Positions 1 through 7,351 of a DNA stretch of 9,057 nucleotides are shown here, in pieces. Every line of letters starts with the position of its first letter. Within the stretch, counting starts at the first letter, position 1. The stretch is taken from positions 1-9,057 of the forward strand of contig JBHIER010000107.1 of the NCBI GenBank assembly GCA_046760705.1, in the 5' to 3' direction. A program made the translations under genes and the position numbers. A model generated the notes under the pieces. It was not told the origin of the DNA. It did no database searches and worked only from the letters and a program-made list of their open reading frames with translations. Source of the DNA: JBHIER01 sp046760705 [NCBI: bacterium] (GTDB lineage: Bacteria; JBHIER01; G020348925).

Positions 1-359
1 TGCCCAACCACACCCATGGCATCGTTTGGTTTAATCATATTGTTGGGGCGCCCGGCCGTGCGCCCCTACAGGGGCCGCATCTGCGGCGAGCTCCCAAATC
101 TTTGGGCTCATTCATTGCCGGATACAAATCTATGGTAACCAAACGTGTCAACGAAACCCGTCAAACCCCCGGCGCCCCGATCTGGCAACGCAACTATTAC
201 GAACATATCGTCCGAAACGAAACCGAATTGAACCGTATTCGGGAATACATCCGAGCCAACCCCCTTGGCTGGCATCTGGACCGGGAGAACCCGCAAAGAA
301 GAGGCACAGACGAATTTGATCGGTGGCTGGAGGAGTGTGCCCGCTCGACGGGCATTTGA
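1..359 (+). CDS. REP-associated tyrosine transposase (RAYT, Y1/IS200-like), 5'-truncated by window edge
   Basis: The reading frame is open from base 3 and stops with TGA at 357-359. The first two bases, TG, are probably the end of the ATG of the family's usual '(V)MPNHxHG' segment, so the N-terminal part lies outside the window. The visible protein starts PNHTHGIVWF. Its HxH (codons at 9-11 and 15-17) is the HUH metal-binding motif of Y1 transposases. Further on come YKSMVTKRVN, then IWQRNYYEHIVRN, then REYIRANP. By alignment with E. coli TnpA-REP (Tyr115 in VDYIYINP), the tyrosine encoded at 246-248 should be the catalytic nucleophile. These single-strand DNA transposases are usually single-copy, domesticated genes that act on REP palindromes. 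The stretch between the HxH strand and SLGSFIAGYKS is low-complexity (APGRAPLQGPHLRRAPK) and encoded by a hairpin cluster. The C-terminus looks intact. Family assignment is firm; activity is unknown. Confidence 0.87.
   Translation, partial: PNHTHGIVWFNHIVGAPGRAPLQGPHLRRAPKSLGSFIAGYKSMVTKRVNETRQTPGAPIWQRNYYEHIVRNETELNRIREYIRANPLGWHLDRENPQRRGTDEFDRWLEECARSTGI
45..87. repeat. REP-like hairpin cluster inside the RAYT coding frame
   Basis: Three overlapping or adjacent GC-rich dyads sit in 43 bases. The first is GGGGCG (45-50) against CGCCCC (61-66). Its inner part CCCGGCCGTG continues the palindrome with a single mismatch (C52 against T59). The second is GCCCC (62-66) against GGGGC (71-75), with loop TACA. 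The third is GCCGC (74-78) against GCGGC (83-87), with loop ATCT. The first and second share one arm and so could switch. The form 'GGGGCG...CGCCCCTACA' resembles REP-type palindromes I have seen near RAYT genes in other bacteria; that comparison is from memory. The cluster keeps the reading frame and encodes a low-complexity linker. Confidence 0.65.
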
Positions 360-420
360 AAATGGAGGGTCAGGGGCGTGGGGCAAGGTATGTTCCGACA
401 GAAAAATTCTGGAAGACGAG

Positions 421-469
421 AAATGGACAGCTCTACGTTTCTTAAGATCCATGTTTGAGATGTCCATTT
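421..469. repeat. 9-bp perfect inverted repeat in the gap before the DUF2851-like gene
   Basis: AAATGGACA at 421-429 is exactly complementary to TGTCCATTT at 461-469, with 31 bases between the arms. It occupies the non-coding interval between the transposase stop (359) and the next start (489). That interval otherwise shows no convincing promoter, terminator or gene. The arms could be an operator for operon 1, a scar of an inserted element, or chance. The spacing is too long for a tight hairpin. Nothing else in the window repeats the motif. Confidence 0.35.
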
Positions 470-488
470 TAGGCAAAGCACCTTAGCA

Positions 489-1349
489 ATGGCAATTGAG
501 AATCTACCTGATACTGATTTGCGAGAGAAACTGAAATCCCTTGGACTTGGGAGGTTTCTCGATTTCTTAGGCGCTGAAAGGTTCAAACAGAAGAAGGCCC
601 GGATGGCAAATCTTCTAAAGATTGCCAACCCCGATGAGGCACTTTATCGGGAGATTATGCTGGCTCTCGGCTATAAAAACAACAAAGTTCAGTTCCTGGA
701 ACTGGCACTGATACTGCCCTATTCAGAGATTCGTGCCTTAAAGGATACCGAAAGAATTGAGAAGGCTCTGCTCTATCGGGCAGGATTTCTGCAATCGAAA
801 GATGGACTTCCAGAGAATTTCGATGGTTCCCTGAAGATGGATCGCTCGGTGTGGCAGCGTCGGGGCACACGACCGGCAAATTTCCCTGACCACAGAATGA
901 AGGGTATCGCACCACTGCTCTCTGAGTCCTGCGAGACAGGGCTGTGCAAGCTAATCGAAGCGAAGATTGCTGATAACTACGTGCCGACCACAAATAGAAG
1001 ATCCGCTGGTAGCTTCTGCAAAGAGCTCACAAAAATCTTTATCACGGACGAGAGGAAGGCAGTGGGTCAAATCAGAGCATTGGAAATCCTTTTCAATATC
1101 ATCCTGCCGTTCTTTATGGCCTACTTTGAACAGGAAGGAAAACGGGAATACGGAGAGTTCCTCCAAGGCATCTACGATCAACATCCTACTCTGGCAGAGA
1201 ACTCTATTACAAGGGCAATGAAATCTCAACTGTTTGGTGAAGATAAGGAAAAAGCCAAACAGGTTGTCAATTCGGTGAGGCGCTATATGGGGTTGATTTA
1301 CCTGCACAATGCACTATTGAAGAGGGGAGAAGACAATGATCATTCCTGA
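489..1349 (+). CDS. DUF2851-like protein, C-terminal half only
   Basis: This 286-aa protein matches what I know of the C-terminal half of DUF2851 proteins, which are usually about 400 aa. Visible family hallmarks are LGAERFKQKKARM (27-39), ALGYKNNK (59-66), TRPANFPDHRM (127-137), FNIILPFF (202-209), NSITRAM (238-244) and RRYMGLIYLH (264-273). Full-length members begin with a region carrying GPDF and GDVEIH-type motifs, reminiscent of PD-(D/E)XK nucleases; that part is absent. The frame is closed by TGA at 456-458, and ATG 489 is the only usable start before the first family motif, though no clear Shine-Dalgarno precedes it. The gene overlaps the helicase gene by 14 bases, so the two are probably translationally coupled. 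The biochemical function of the family is unknown. The protein may be a truncated remnant, or a standalone domain partnering the nuclease-helicase. No signal peptide or TM segment is seen. Confidence 0.78.
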   Translation: MAIENLPDTDLREKLKSLGLGRFLDFLGAERFKQKKARMANLLKIANPDEALYREIMLALGYKNNKVQFLELALILPYSEIRALKDTERIEKALLYRAGFLQSKDGLPENFDGSLKMDRSVWQRRGTRPANFPDHRMKGIAPLLSESCETGLCKLIEAKIADNYVPTTNRRSAGSFCKELTKIFITDERKAVGQIRALEILFNIILPFFMAYFEQEGKREYGEFLQGIYDQHPTLAENSITRAMKSQLFGEDKEKAKQVVNSVRRYMGLIYLHNALLKRGEDNDHS

Positions 1350-4300
1350 TATCATCGATAACAGCGCTGAGGGGCACAGATTGGCTGATGTCTTGAAGGA
1401 GATTCTTGTCCCTGGCACCAGAGTGTTTATCGCCTCGGGCTATTTCAACCTCGGAGGGTTCAGCCTCATCAAAGAGAGATTAAAGGGTGCGCAGGGGGTT
1501 CGCCTTCTTCTCGGCCGCGCCTTATCTCCGCAGGATGTGCGCTCAGCGGAGATTTTTCTTGAGGTTTTGCGGGAGGAGGCGGAGGCGAAGATGGGAAATC
1601 CAGAAACTGAAGACCTTATCCATGAATTTCTGCGGTGGCTGGATCACCCTTCGGTTGAGGTCAAAATCTATAAGAGGGGATTTTATCACGGCAAATTTTA
1701 TATTCTCGAGGAAATCCCGGTGTTGGGGGCATTGACGATTTCCGGGTCTTCCAATTTCACCGAAGCAGGTCTGACAAGCAATACCGAATTCAACACCGTC
1801 TTGAAGCAGGGGAGTGCGGTAAGAGAAGCCAAGCAGGTTTTTACACGACTGTGGAACGAAAGCGAAGATTACAAGGAGGATCTAAAATCACTTTACTCTG
1901 ATTTCACCACCGCATATACCCCACATGAAATATATATCAAGGCTCTTTACGCCTATTTTAGGGATAAGTTTGCCTCGGTTTCCCCAACCGATGAAATCCC
2001 CAGTCCCATCGTCCTTACCGATTTCCAGCGAGACGGCTATTTAGCCGCCCTCGATACCCTTGATCGCTACGGCGGTGTCCTGCTTTCAGATTCTGTCGGG
2101 CTGGGCAAGACATATCTTGCCCTGAAACTCTTGGACGACTTTGCCTACAGGCTGAGACAAAAGGCGCTGATCATCTGTCCGGCGCAACTTAAGGGGATTC
2201 TCTGGGAACCCAAACTGAGAGATGCCGGCATCAGGGCCGATATTGTCCACCGTGAGCGGGTAAGCCGAAAGGATTTCCCGATAGCAGAATATGAAGATCA
2301 CGAGCTCATCGTCGTAGATGAGTCTCACAACTTTCGCAACTCACAGACAAACTGTTGGAAGAACCTCTCTTCGTGTGTGATAAGAGGTAAGCCTAAGAAG
2401 GTAATACTTATTACTGCAACTCCTTTAAACAACTCTGTTTTTGACCTTTATAACCAGATTCGCTTAATCACTGGGGGCAGGGATGATTTCTTCGCCCCGG
2501 CTGGCATCTCGAGTCTGCGGAGCTATTTCCTCAGGGCAGATAAGGAGAAAGAGGCCCTGTACGATCTTCTGGAGGAGATCGCTGTGAGGCGCAGCCGGCC
2601 TTTCATCAAGAAGAACTATCCGGATGCAGCCATTGATGGGGAACCGATCAGATTTCCAGAAAGGGAGCTTCATACAGCCCGATACAACCTTGAGGAGACC
2701 TATCAGGGGCTTTATAAAGAGTGCTCTCAAGCCATCGAAAACTTGACTCTGGCAAGCTATAACGTCGAATCGTACCGGAAAGAGATAAGACAAGAGCAGC
2801 TCGGGCTGTTCGAAGAGATAAGAAAGACGCTGCTTGCCGAAGGGTGGTCTGATAAAGAGGCGAAGGATTTCTTATGGAAACTGGGAAGGAATGAGGCAGT
2901 AATTGCAATCTTGAAGATGCTGTTCTTGAAGCGACTGGAGTCCAGCATTGAGGCCTTCAGAATCAGCATAGAAAGACTGGTCGATTTTCAGAGGAAATTT
3001 CTCCAGGTTTTTAAAGAGGGAAGAATGCTGGACAGAGACGCCTATCGTAAGTTCTTCTTTCAAAGCGGTGAGGATGAATCAACAGAGGAGGAAGAGGACA
3101 TTTCCACCGTCCTTGAGAGGCTGCCACAAATAAATCTGGAAGATTTCGATGTTGAGGGAATCAAACATGCTGTTGGGAAGGACATCGATGCCCTGGAGCA
3201 AATCCATAAAAAAGTTGAGAGAATAAGATTAGGGAAGGATGTGAAGCTCAAGACCCTCAAGGAGAAATTGAGCGGGGAGCTAAAGGGTAGAAAGGTCATC
3301 ATCTTCAGTTATTTTAAGGACACTGCTCGCTATCTTTATCGCTGGCTCGGAGGCAACAGGGAGTGGCTGGAAAGGAGGGCCTCGTTTGAGGAACGTGGGG
3401 AAGTGGAAAATTTCTTAAAACGCACCGGCCTTTCATCCCAAACCATCTCTATCACGGACAGCGGGATAGACCCTCATGAGCGCAAGGGCAGGATTATGCG
3501 GTTTTCCCCTGTAGCCAACGATCGGCCCGAGCTAAAGGGAACAGAGAAGGAGATTCAGATCCTCATCTCAACCGATGTTCTCTCTGAGGGTCAGAACCTT
3601 CAGGACGCCGATACGGTAATAAATCATGATCTTCCCTGGAATCCTGTTCGCCTCATTCAGCGAGTAGGAAGGGTGGATCGCCTCAAGTCACCCCATCCCC
3701 TGGTGCACCTTTACAATTTCTTCCCTGAGGATGCATTGGAATCACTCCTCGGGATTCTGGAGAGGCTTTACGAGAAACTTGATGCCATCAATCGAAGTGT
3801 AGGGTTGGATGTAAGCACCTTAGGGGAGATACCCACACCAAAGGACTTTGGCTACATCCGTGACCTCTTTGCAGGAAAGGCTGAGGTTTTAGAAGAATTA
3901 GAAGGAATGTCTGAACTCGCCATCGGGGAGTTCCTGAAACAGGAACTCCTGCAGTTCTTAGAAAAGATGGGAGAAGAGAGGATAAGAAGGATACCCAACG
4001 GTGTAGGGAGTGGTCTGCGCGTAGAGGGGCAGCGCGGACTTTTCATGGCTTTTGAAGATAAGGAACGACATTACTGGTGTTATTATGACCTTAAGACTGG
4101 TAAGACCCTTGAAAACAAACTTCAAGTCATTCGACTTATCAGATGCGAGGAGAGTGAGCCACGAATAGAGCCGGATTTTGATGTCTATGAGATTATTGAG
4201 AAGGCAAAGAGACATATCCTTGCCCGTTTGCGCACTTCTTCGTTGAAACCGCCTATGCTTAAAGCTCCTCAGAATCAAATCGTGAACTGGCTGCAGGGAT

Positions 4301-4530
4301 TGGGTTCTAAAGCCACTGACCTTCTTGAATACTTCCGTGAACCTTTACCTGACTTATATCTTCGGGAACTTCGTTCCTTATGGATTAACAGAGCCTCATC
4401 AGAGGAGGTGCTCATTCTTAAGTTACGGGAGTTCAAAGAGGCCCATCCGACCTCACCGGCAATGGAAAGGACTCCCCTGCCTGAAGAGCAGGAGCTTAAA
4501 CTTGTCTGTTATCTTGCAGTTGTGAGTTAG
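1336..4530 (+). CDS. PLD-like nuclease domain fused to SNF2/RapA-type SF2 helicase
   Basis: This 1064-aa cytoplasmic protein predicts ATP-driven DNA translocation coupled to nucleic-acid cleavage. Residues 1-185 form a phospholipase-D-like domain: SGYFNLGG (34-41), then H118-x-K120 in FYHGKFYIL, then GSSNFTEAGL (137-146) with E151. The Asp of the classical HxKx4D is Glu125. There is one HKD half-site, so nuclease activity would need a dimer. Residues about 225-800 are the helicase: motif I VGLGKT (254-259), motif II DESH (328-331), motif III TATPLNN (360-366), FSYF of motif IV (657-660), motif V STDVLSEGQNLQ (745-756) and motif VI QRVGRVDRL (775-783). Residues about 450-640 are a helical, acidic insertion between the two RecA lobes (ESTEEEED at 581-588). 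The C-terminal 260 residues are unassigned. The start ATG lies 6 bases after AGAGGGGAGA (1321-1330), inside the preceding gene. Proteins of this architecture occur in defence islands; a defence role here is inference. Confidence 0.92.
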   Translation: MIIPDIIDNSAEGHRLADVLKEILVPGTRVFIASGYFNLGGFSLIKERLKGAQGVRLLLGRALSPQDVRSAEIFLEVLREEAEAKMGNPETEDLIHEFLRWLDHPSVEVKIYKRGFYHGKFYILEEIPVLGALTISGSSNFTEAGLTSNTEFNTVLKQGSAVREAKQVFTRLWNESEDYKEDLKSLYSDFTTAYTPHEIYIKALYAYFRDKFASVSPTDEIPSPIVLTDFQRDGYLAALDTLDRYGGVLLSDSVGLGKTYLALKLLDDFAYRLRQKALIICPAQLKGILWEPKLRDAGIRADIVHRERVSRKDFPIAEYEDHELIVVDESHNFRNSQTNCWKNLSSCVIRGKPKKVILITATPLNNSVFDLYNQIRLITGGRDDFFAPAGISSLRSYFLRADKEKEALYDLLEEIAVRRSRPFIKKNYPDAAIDGEPIRFPERELHTARYNLEETYQGLYKECSQAIENLTLASYNVESYRKEIRQEQLGLFEEIRKTLLAEGWSDKEAKDFLWKLGRNEAVIAILKMLFLKRLESSIEAFRISIERLVDFQRKFLQVFKEGRMLDRDAYRKFFFQSGEDESTEEEEDISTVLERLPQINLEDFDVEGIKHAVGKDIDALEQIHKKVERIRLGKDVKLKTLKEKLSGELKGRKVIIFSYFKDTARYLYRWLGGNREWLERRASFEERGEVENFLKRTGLSSQTISITDSGIDPHERKGRIMRFSPVANDRPELKGTEKEIQILISTDVLSEGQNLQDADTVINHDLPWNPVRLIQRVGRVDRLKSPHPLVHLYNFFPEDALESLLGILERLYEKLDAINRSVGLDVSTLGEIPTPKDFGYIRDLFAGKAEVLEELEGMSELAIGEFLKQELLQFLEKMGEERIRRIPNGVGSGLRVEGQRGLFMAFEDKERHYWCYYDLKTGKTLENKLQVIRLIRCEESEPRIEPDFDVYEIIEKAKRHILARLRTSSLKPPMLKAPQNQIVNWLQGLGSKATDLLEYFREPLPDLYLRELRSLWINRASSEEVLILKLREFKEAHPTSPAMERTPLPEEQELKLVCYLAVVS

Positions 4531-4550
4531 AAAATAAGGACGGAGAGAAA

Positions 4551-4745
4551 ATGGTCAAAAACCTTTCAATACCAATTGACATTAGTAATTTCAGTGACGA
4601 AGATCAAAAAGTGCCCACCCCAATAACGTACCTTGAAATGCGTTCAAAGCTGGACAATCTTATCCTCGTTTCGCCGACCGAAAATGTCGTGGTTGAAGAG
4701 AGAAGCGACGCAGCGGTCGTCTCCAAAACTTGGAGAGTGATATAA
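4551..4745 (+). CDS. small unrecognised protein, 64 aa
   Basis: The ORF begins with ATG 20 bases after the helicase stop and has a good Shine-Dalgarno (GGACGGAGAG ending 4 bases before the start). The same-strand position and short gap make it a likely third gene of the helicase operon. The product is soluble and slightly acidic, with no TM segment or signal peptide. Its middle and end (YLEMRSKLDNLILVSP, then VVVEERSDAAVVSKTW) look like ordinary globular sequence with a short helix and strands. I do not recognise a family. It could be a small partner or regulator of the helicase module, or the surviving N-terminus of a longer gene, since 125 bases without a gene follow it. I saw no convincing frameshifted continuation downstream. 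Confidence 0.6.
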   Translation: MVKNLSIPIDISNFSDEDQKVPTPITYLEMRSKLDNLILVSPTENVVVEERSDAAVVSKTWRVI

Positions 4746-4783
4746 AGTTTAGGAGAAACGAAATCGTAAGGTGCGATGAAACA

Positions 4784-4811
4784 TTGTGATAAGGGTTTTT
4801 AGGAATACAAT
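4784..4811 (+). promoter_or_regulatory. putative sigma-70-type promoter of the kinase-regulator operon
   Basis: TTGTGA (4784-4789) resembles the -35 consensus at 4 of 6 positions. TACAAT (4806-4811) resembles the -10 consensus at 5 of 6. The spacer is 16 bases. Transcription would begin near 4818, after the TTG codon at 4814, which argues against that codon as the translation start. The promoter would make the two-component operon independent of the helicase operon. This is consensus matching by eye only. Confidence 0.45.
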
Positions 4812-4870
4812 GATTGGTTGCTGGAAAAGTAATGCTAATCAGTTCGCTTCAACACCCCGAATACTGTCAA

Positions 4871-7351
4871 ATGAACGATTCCTCTCAAAAACGATCTACA
4901 CGAATTAAATCCTTTTTACTGCTTGTTGGCTTGGGGGCTACTATTGTAGCGGCCATGAGTATTATTGACATGTTCTCCCAAAAACCAAATGATGGGGGAG
5001 TTTGGCTTTTGGGATATGACGAAGTGAGGATAGTGGATGTAGTCCCTGGAGGCCCCGCCGACAGAGCTGGCTTAAGAAAAGGGGATATTATTTTGGGGAT
5101 CGCTAACAAGATAGTGAATGCACCTGTGGAAGCAGCGAAGGTCTTGATGCAACAGAAAGTCGGCTCCACAGTGCCCTATCTGATACAGCGGGGCAAGGAG
5201 ATTTCCACCTTCGACCTCGTCTTGGGAAAGTATCGAACGGCCGACTTCAAATATACCTATTACTGTTTCTTAGGATTCGTCTTTTTTCTCGTTGGCCTGT
5301 ACATTTTTCTAAAAAAGCCTGAAGAGCGAGTGGCGCAACTTTTTTACCTTATGAGTCTGGCCTTTATGCTCTTTCTGGTCTGCAACCTTCGCCGGTCTTC
5401 ATATTATTGGGTTGATCTCTTCGTCCAGAATGCAGGCGCTTTGGCCCTCTTTCTCCTGCCCGCTTTTTTCCTCCACTTTTTTCTCATCTTTCCGCAGCGA
5501 AAGAGAATTTTAGCTAAGCGAAAATATCTGTTGTATCTTATCTATCTCCTCCCCCCTTTACTCTATGTCCGCTTCACAATACACCAATTGTTTGGCTTGA
5601 GAAGGCCGTTCGAAGCCTTGGACGTCAATCTTCTCAATTGGGTGCTGATGGGCATTTATCTCTTTTCGGGAATCGTCAGTTTGACCCATACGTATATTTC
5701 CTCTCCGGACCCGGTGAGCAAACGGCAGATCAAAATGCTCCTCTGGGGCACGACTGTGGGTCTGGTCCCCTTTCTGATCTTCGGGGTGCTCTTGGTGAGC
5801 GCATTTCAAAATACAAACTATCTGTTCCTGGGCGTCTTTCCCATGTTTCTCATCCCTTTCTCCTTCGGATATTCCATCATCAGATATCGGCTGATGGATA
5901 TCGATGTAATCATCAAACGGAGTTTAGTTTACACAGTGCTTACGGGATTTTTATTAGGAACTTATATACTTTTGGTCAACATTGCAGGAGGATTCTTTCA
6001 GAGGGTGACCGGCGTGGACAGTTTCGTTGTACTCTTCCTCTCGGTTATCATCATCGCTATCCTTTTTGCGCCGGCCAGGGAGAGAATCCAGAGATTCATC
6101 GACAGAACATTCTACCGAAGGGATTACCATTTTCATCAGACCATCGATGGATTGACCGATAAGATGAATTTGATCGTCGATCTGGATCAACTCCTCAGGT
6201 TTGTTTTCTATCAAACATGTAACATCATGCAGGTGCATCATGCGGCTCTGTTGGTAGCACACTCTGAGTCGAACTGTCTTAAGGTGACGTTACACAAAGG
6301 GTTTCCTGATGACTCTGTTAACAATGTCGAATTCAAATATAGTGACATCTTTTCTCTCTGGCAGCAACCCCCGGGTCAGCCTTTGGCTTTGGAGGAGATT
6401 TCAGACAGAAGGGAATTTCGGGAGCTTCCATCGGACACAACCACGAATCTGGCCAAGTTTAAGGCCACCCTCCTGGTTCCTCTGGCAGTGAAGGGTGAAC
6501 TGGTAGGAGTTCTAACACTGGGGGAGAAACTCTCAGGAGATATCTATTCGGCTATGGACCGGGAGTGGCTGTCAACTTTGGCTGGGCGGGCGGCACTGGC
6601 CATCCAGAACGCAAGGCTGGTGGAGAGCATAGCCAGAGCAAAAGAAAAATTGTTCCACGCCGAGAAGTTGGCTTCTCTGGGACAATTGGCTTCTGGCGTG
6701 GCCCACGAGATTCGAAATCCACTGTCGGCTATAAAAATGAACCTACAGAGTCTGTCCCGAGAGGTCGAGGCCACACCTCTGACCACTAAGCGATTTGAGA
6801 TTGCCCTCTCTGAGGTCAATCGCTTAGAGAGGTTAGTTCAAGACATGCTGACCTTCGCCAGACCGGCCCCCCTCAAGCTGAAGCACGTGAATGTTCAGCC
6901 CATCCTGAATAATACTTTGAAAGTATTGGAGGAAGAGATCGGTAGGAAGAATATTAGCGTGCGAAAGAGATTCTTCCAAAATCTACCTGCAATTACAGCG
7001 GATGAGGACAAGCTGACTCAGATATTTTTGAACATCTGCCTCAACGCTGTGCAAGCGCTGAGGGATGGAGGTGAAATAGAGTTGACCACCGATGTTACAA
7101 CTAAAGACGGAAGAACAATGTTGAAAGTCGCCATCTCAGATAACGGTACAGGTATCCCGGACGAGGAGATAAAGGATATATTCAACCCCTTCTTTACCAC
7201 CAGAGCCGATGGCACCGGATTGGGCTTGACTAATGCGCTAAAATTTGTCGAGCAACATGAGGGAACTATCGAGGTGGTGAGCAAAAAAGGCCAGGGGAGT
7301 GTCTTCTCTATATTTTTGCCCATAAACCGAGACGAGGAGGTTGTAGGATGA
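4871..7351 (+). CDS. membrane sensor histidine kinase, PDZ-multiTM-GAF-HisKA-HATPase (NtrB-like)
   Basis: Start ATG 4871 gives 826 aa with a polar, basic N-terminus before the first TM helix. In-frame ATG 4832 (weak GGA 6 bases upstream) and TTG 4814 are alternatives. Order of parts, approximate residues: TM1 12-32; PDZ domain 43-119 (VVPGGPADRAGLRKGDIIL), probably periplasmic; nine further hydrophobic helices between 128 and 400, including the commonly seen RYRLMDIDVIIKRSLVYT segment; GAF 436-581; HisKA with phospho-acceptor His612 in VAHEIRNPL; HATPase_c with N-box N721/N725, G1 DNGTGIP (757-763), F-box FNPFFTTR and G2 GTGLGL (781-786). All catalytic motifs are intact. The HAEKLASLGQLASGVAHEIRNP form is typical of NtrB/ZraS/AtoS-type kinases that pair with NtrC regulators. 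The stop overlaps the regulator's start as ATGA, so the two form a cognate pair. The signal sensed is unknown. Confidence 0.93.
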   Translation: MNDSSQKRSTRIKSFLLLVGLGATIVAAMSIIDMFSQKPNDGGVWLLGYDEVRIVDVVPGGPADRAGLRKGDIILGIANKIVNAPVEAAKVLMQQKVGSTVPYLIQRGKEISTFDLVLGKYRTADFKYTYYCFLGFVFFLVGLYIFLKKPEERVAQLFYLMSLAFMLFLVCNLRRSSYYWVDLFVQNAGALALFLLPAFFLHFFLIFPQRKRILAKRKYLLYLIYLLPPLLYVRFTIHQLFGLRRPFEALDVNLLNWVLMGIYLFSGIVSLTHTYISSPDPVSKRQIKMLLWGTTVGLVPFLIFGVLLVSAFQNTNYLFLGVFPMFLIPFSFGYSIIRYRLMDIDVIIKRSLVYTVLTGFLLGTYILLVNIAGGFFQRVTGVDSFVVLFLSVIIIAILFAPARERIQRFIDRTFYRRDYHFHQTIDGLTDKMNLIVDLDQLLRFVFYQTCNIMQVHHAALLVAHSESNCLKVTLHKGFPDDSVNNVEFKYSDIFSLWQQPPGQPLALEEISDRREFRELPSDTTTNLAKFKATLLVPLAVKGELVGVLTLGEKLSGDIYSAMDREWLSTLAGRAALAIQNARLVESIARAKEKLFHAEKLASLGQLASGVAHEIRNPLSAIKMNLQSLSREVEATPLTTKRFEIALSEVNRLERLVQDMLTFARPAPLKLKHVNVQPILNNTLKVLEEEIGRKNISVRKRFFQNLPAITADEDKLTQIFLNICLNAVQALRDGGEIELTTDVTTKDGRTMLKVAISDNGTGIPDEEIKDIFNPFFTTRADGTGLGLTNALKFVEQHEGTIEVVSKKGQGSVFSIFLPINRDEEVVG

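Noticed and set aside
265-486. A 73-codon + frame overlapping the transposase end and reaching almost to the DUF2851-like start
   Set aside because: Half of it is a shifted reading of the transposase. The rest shows no match to the missing DUF2851 N-terminal half, and it lacks a ribosome-binding site.
471-488. A sigma-54-like GG...GC pattern just before the DUF2851-like start
   Set aside because: GG to GC spacing is 12 rather than 10, the TTGC element is absent, and it runs into the start codon.
4810-4914. A short ORF from ATG 4810 with AGGA five bases upstream
   Set aside because: It has only 34 codons, overlaps the proposed -10 element, and is out of frame with the kinase. Its product has no coding character.
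5638-6162. A 174-codon + frame inside the kinase gene
   Set aside because: It is an alternative frame of the membrane region of a kinase whose own frame has consistent TM and GAF signals.
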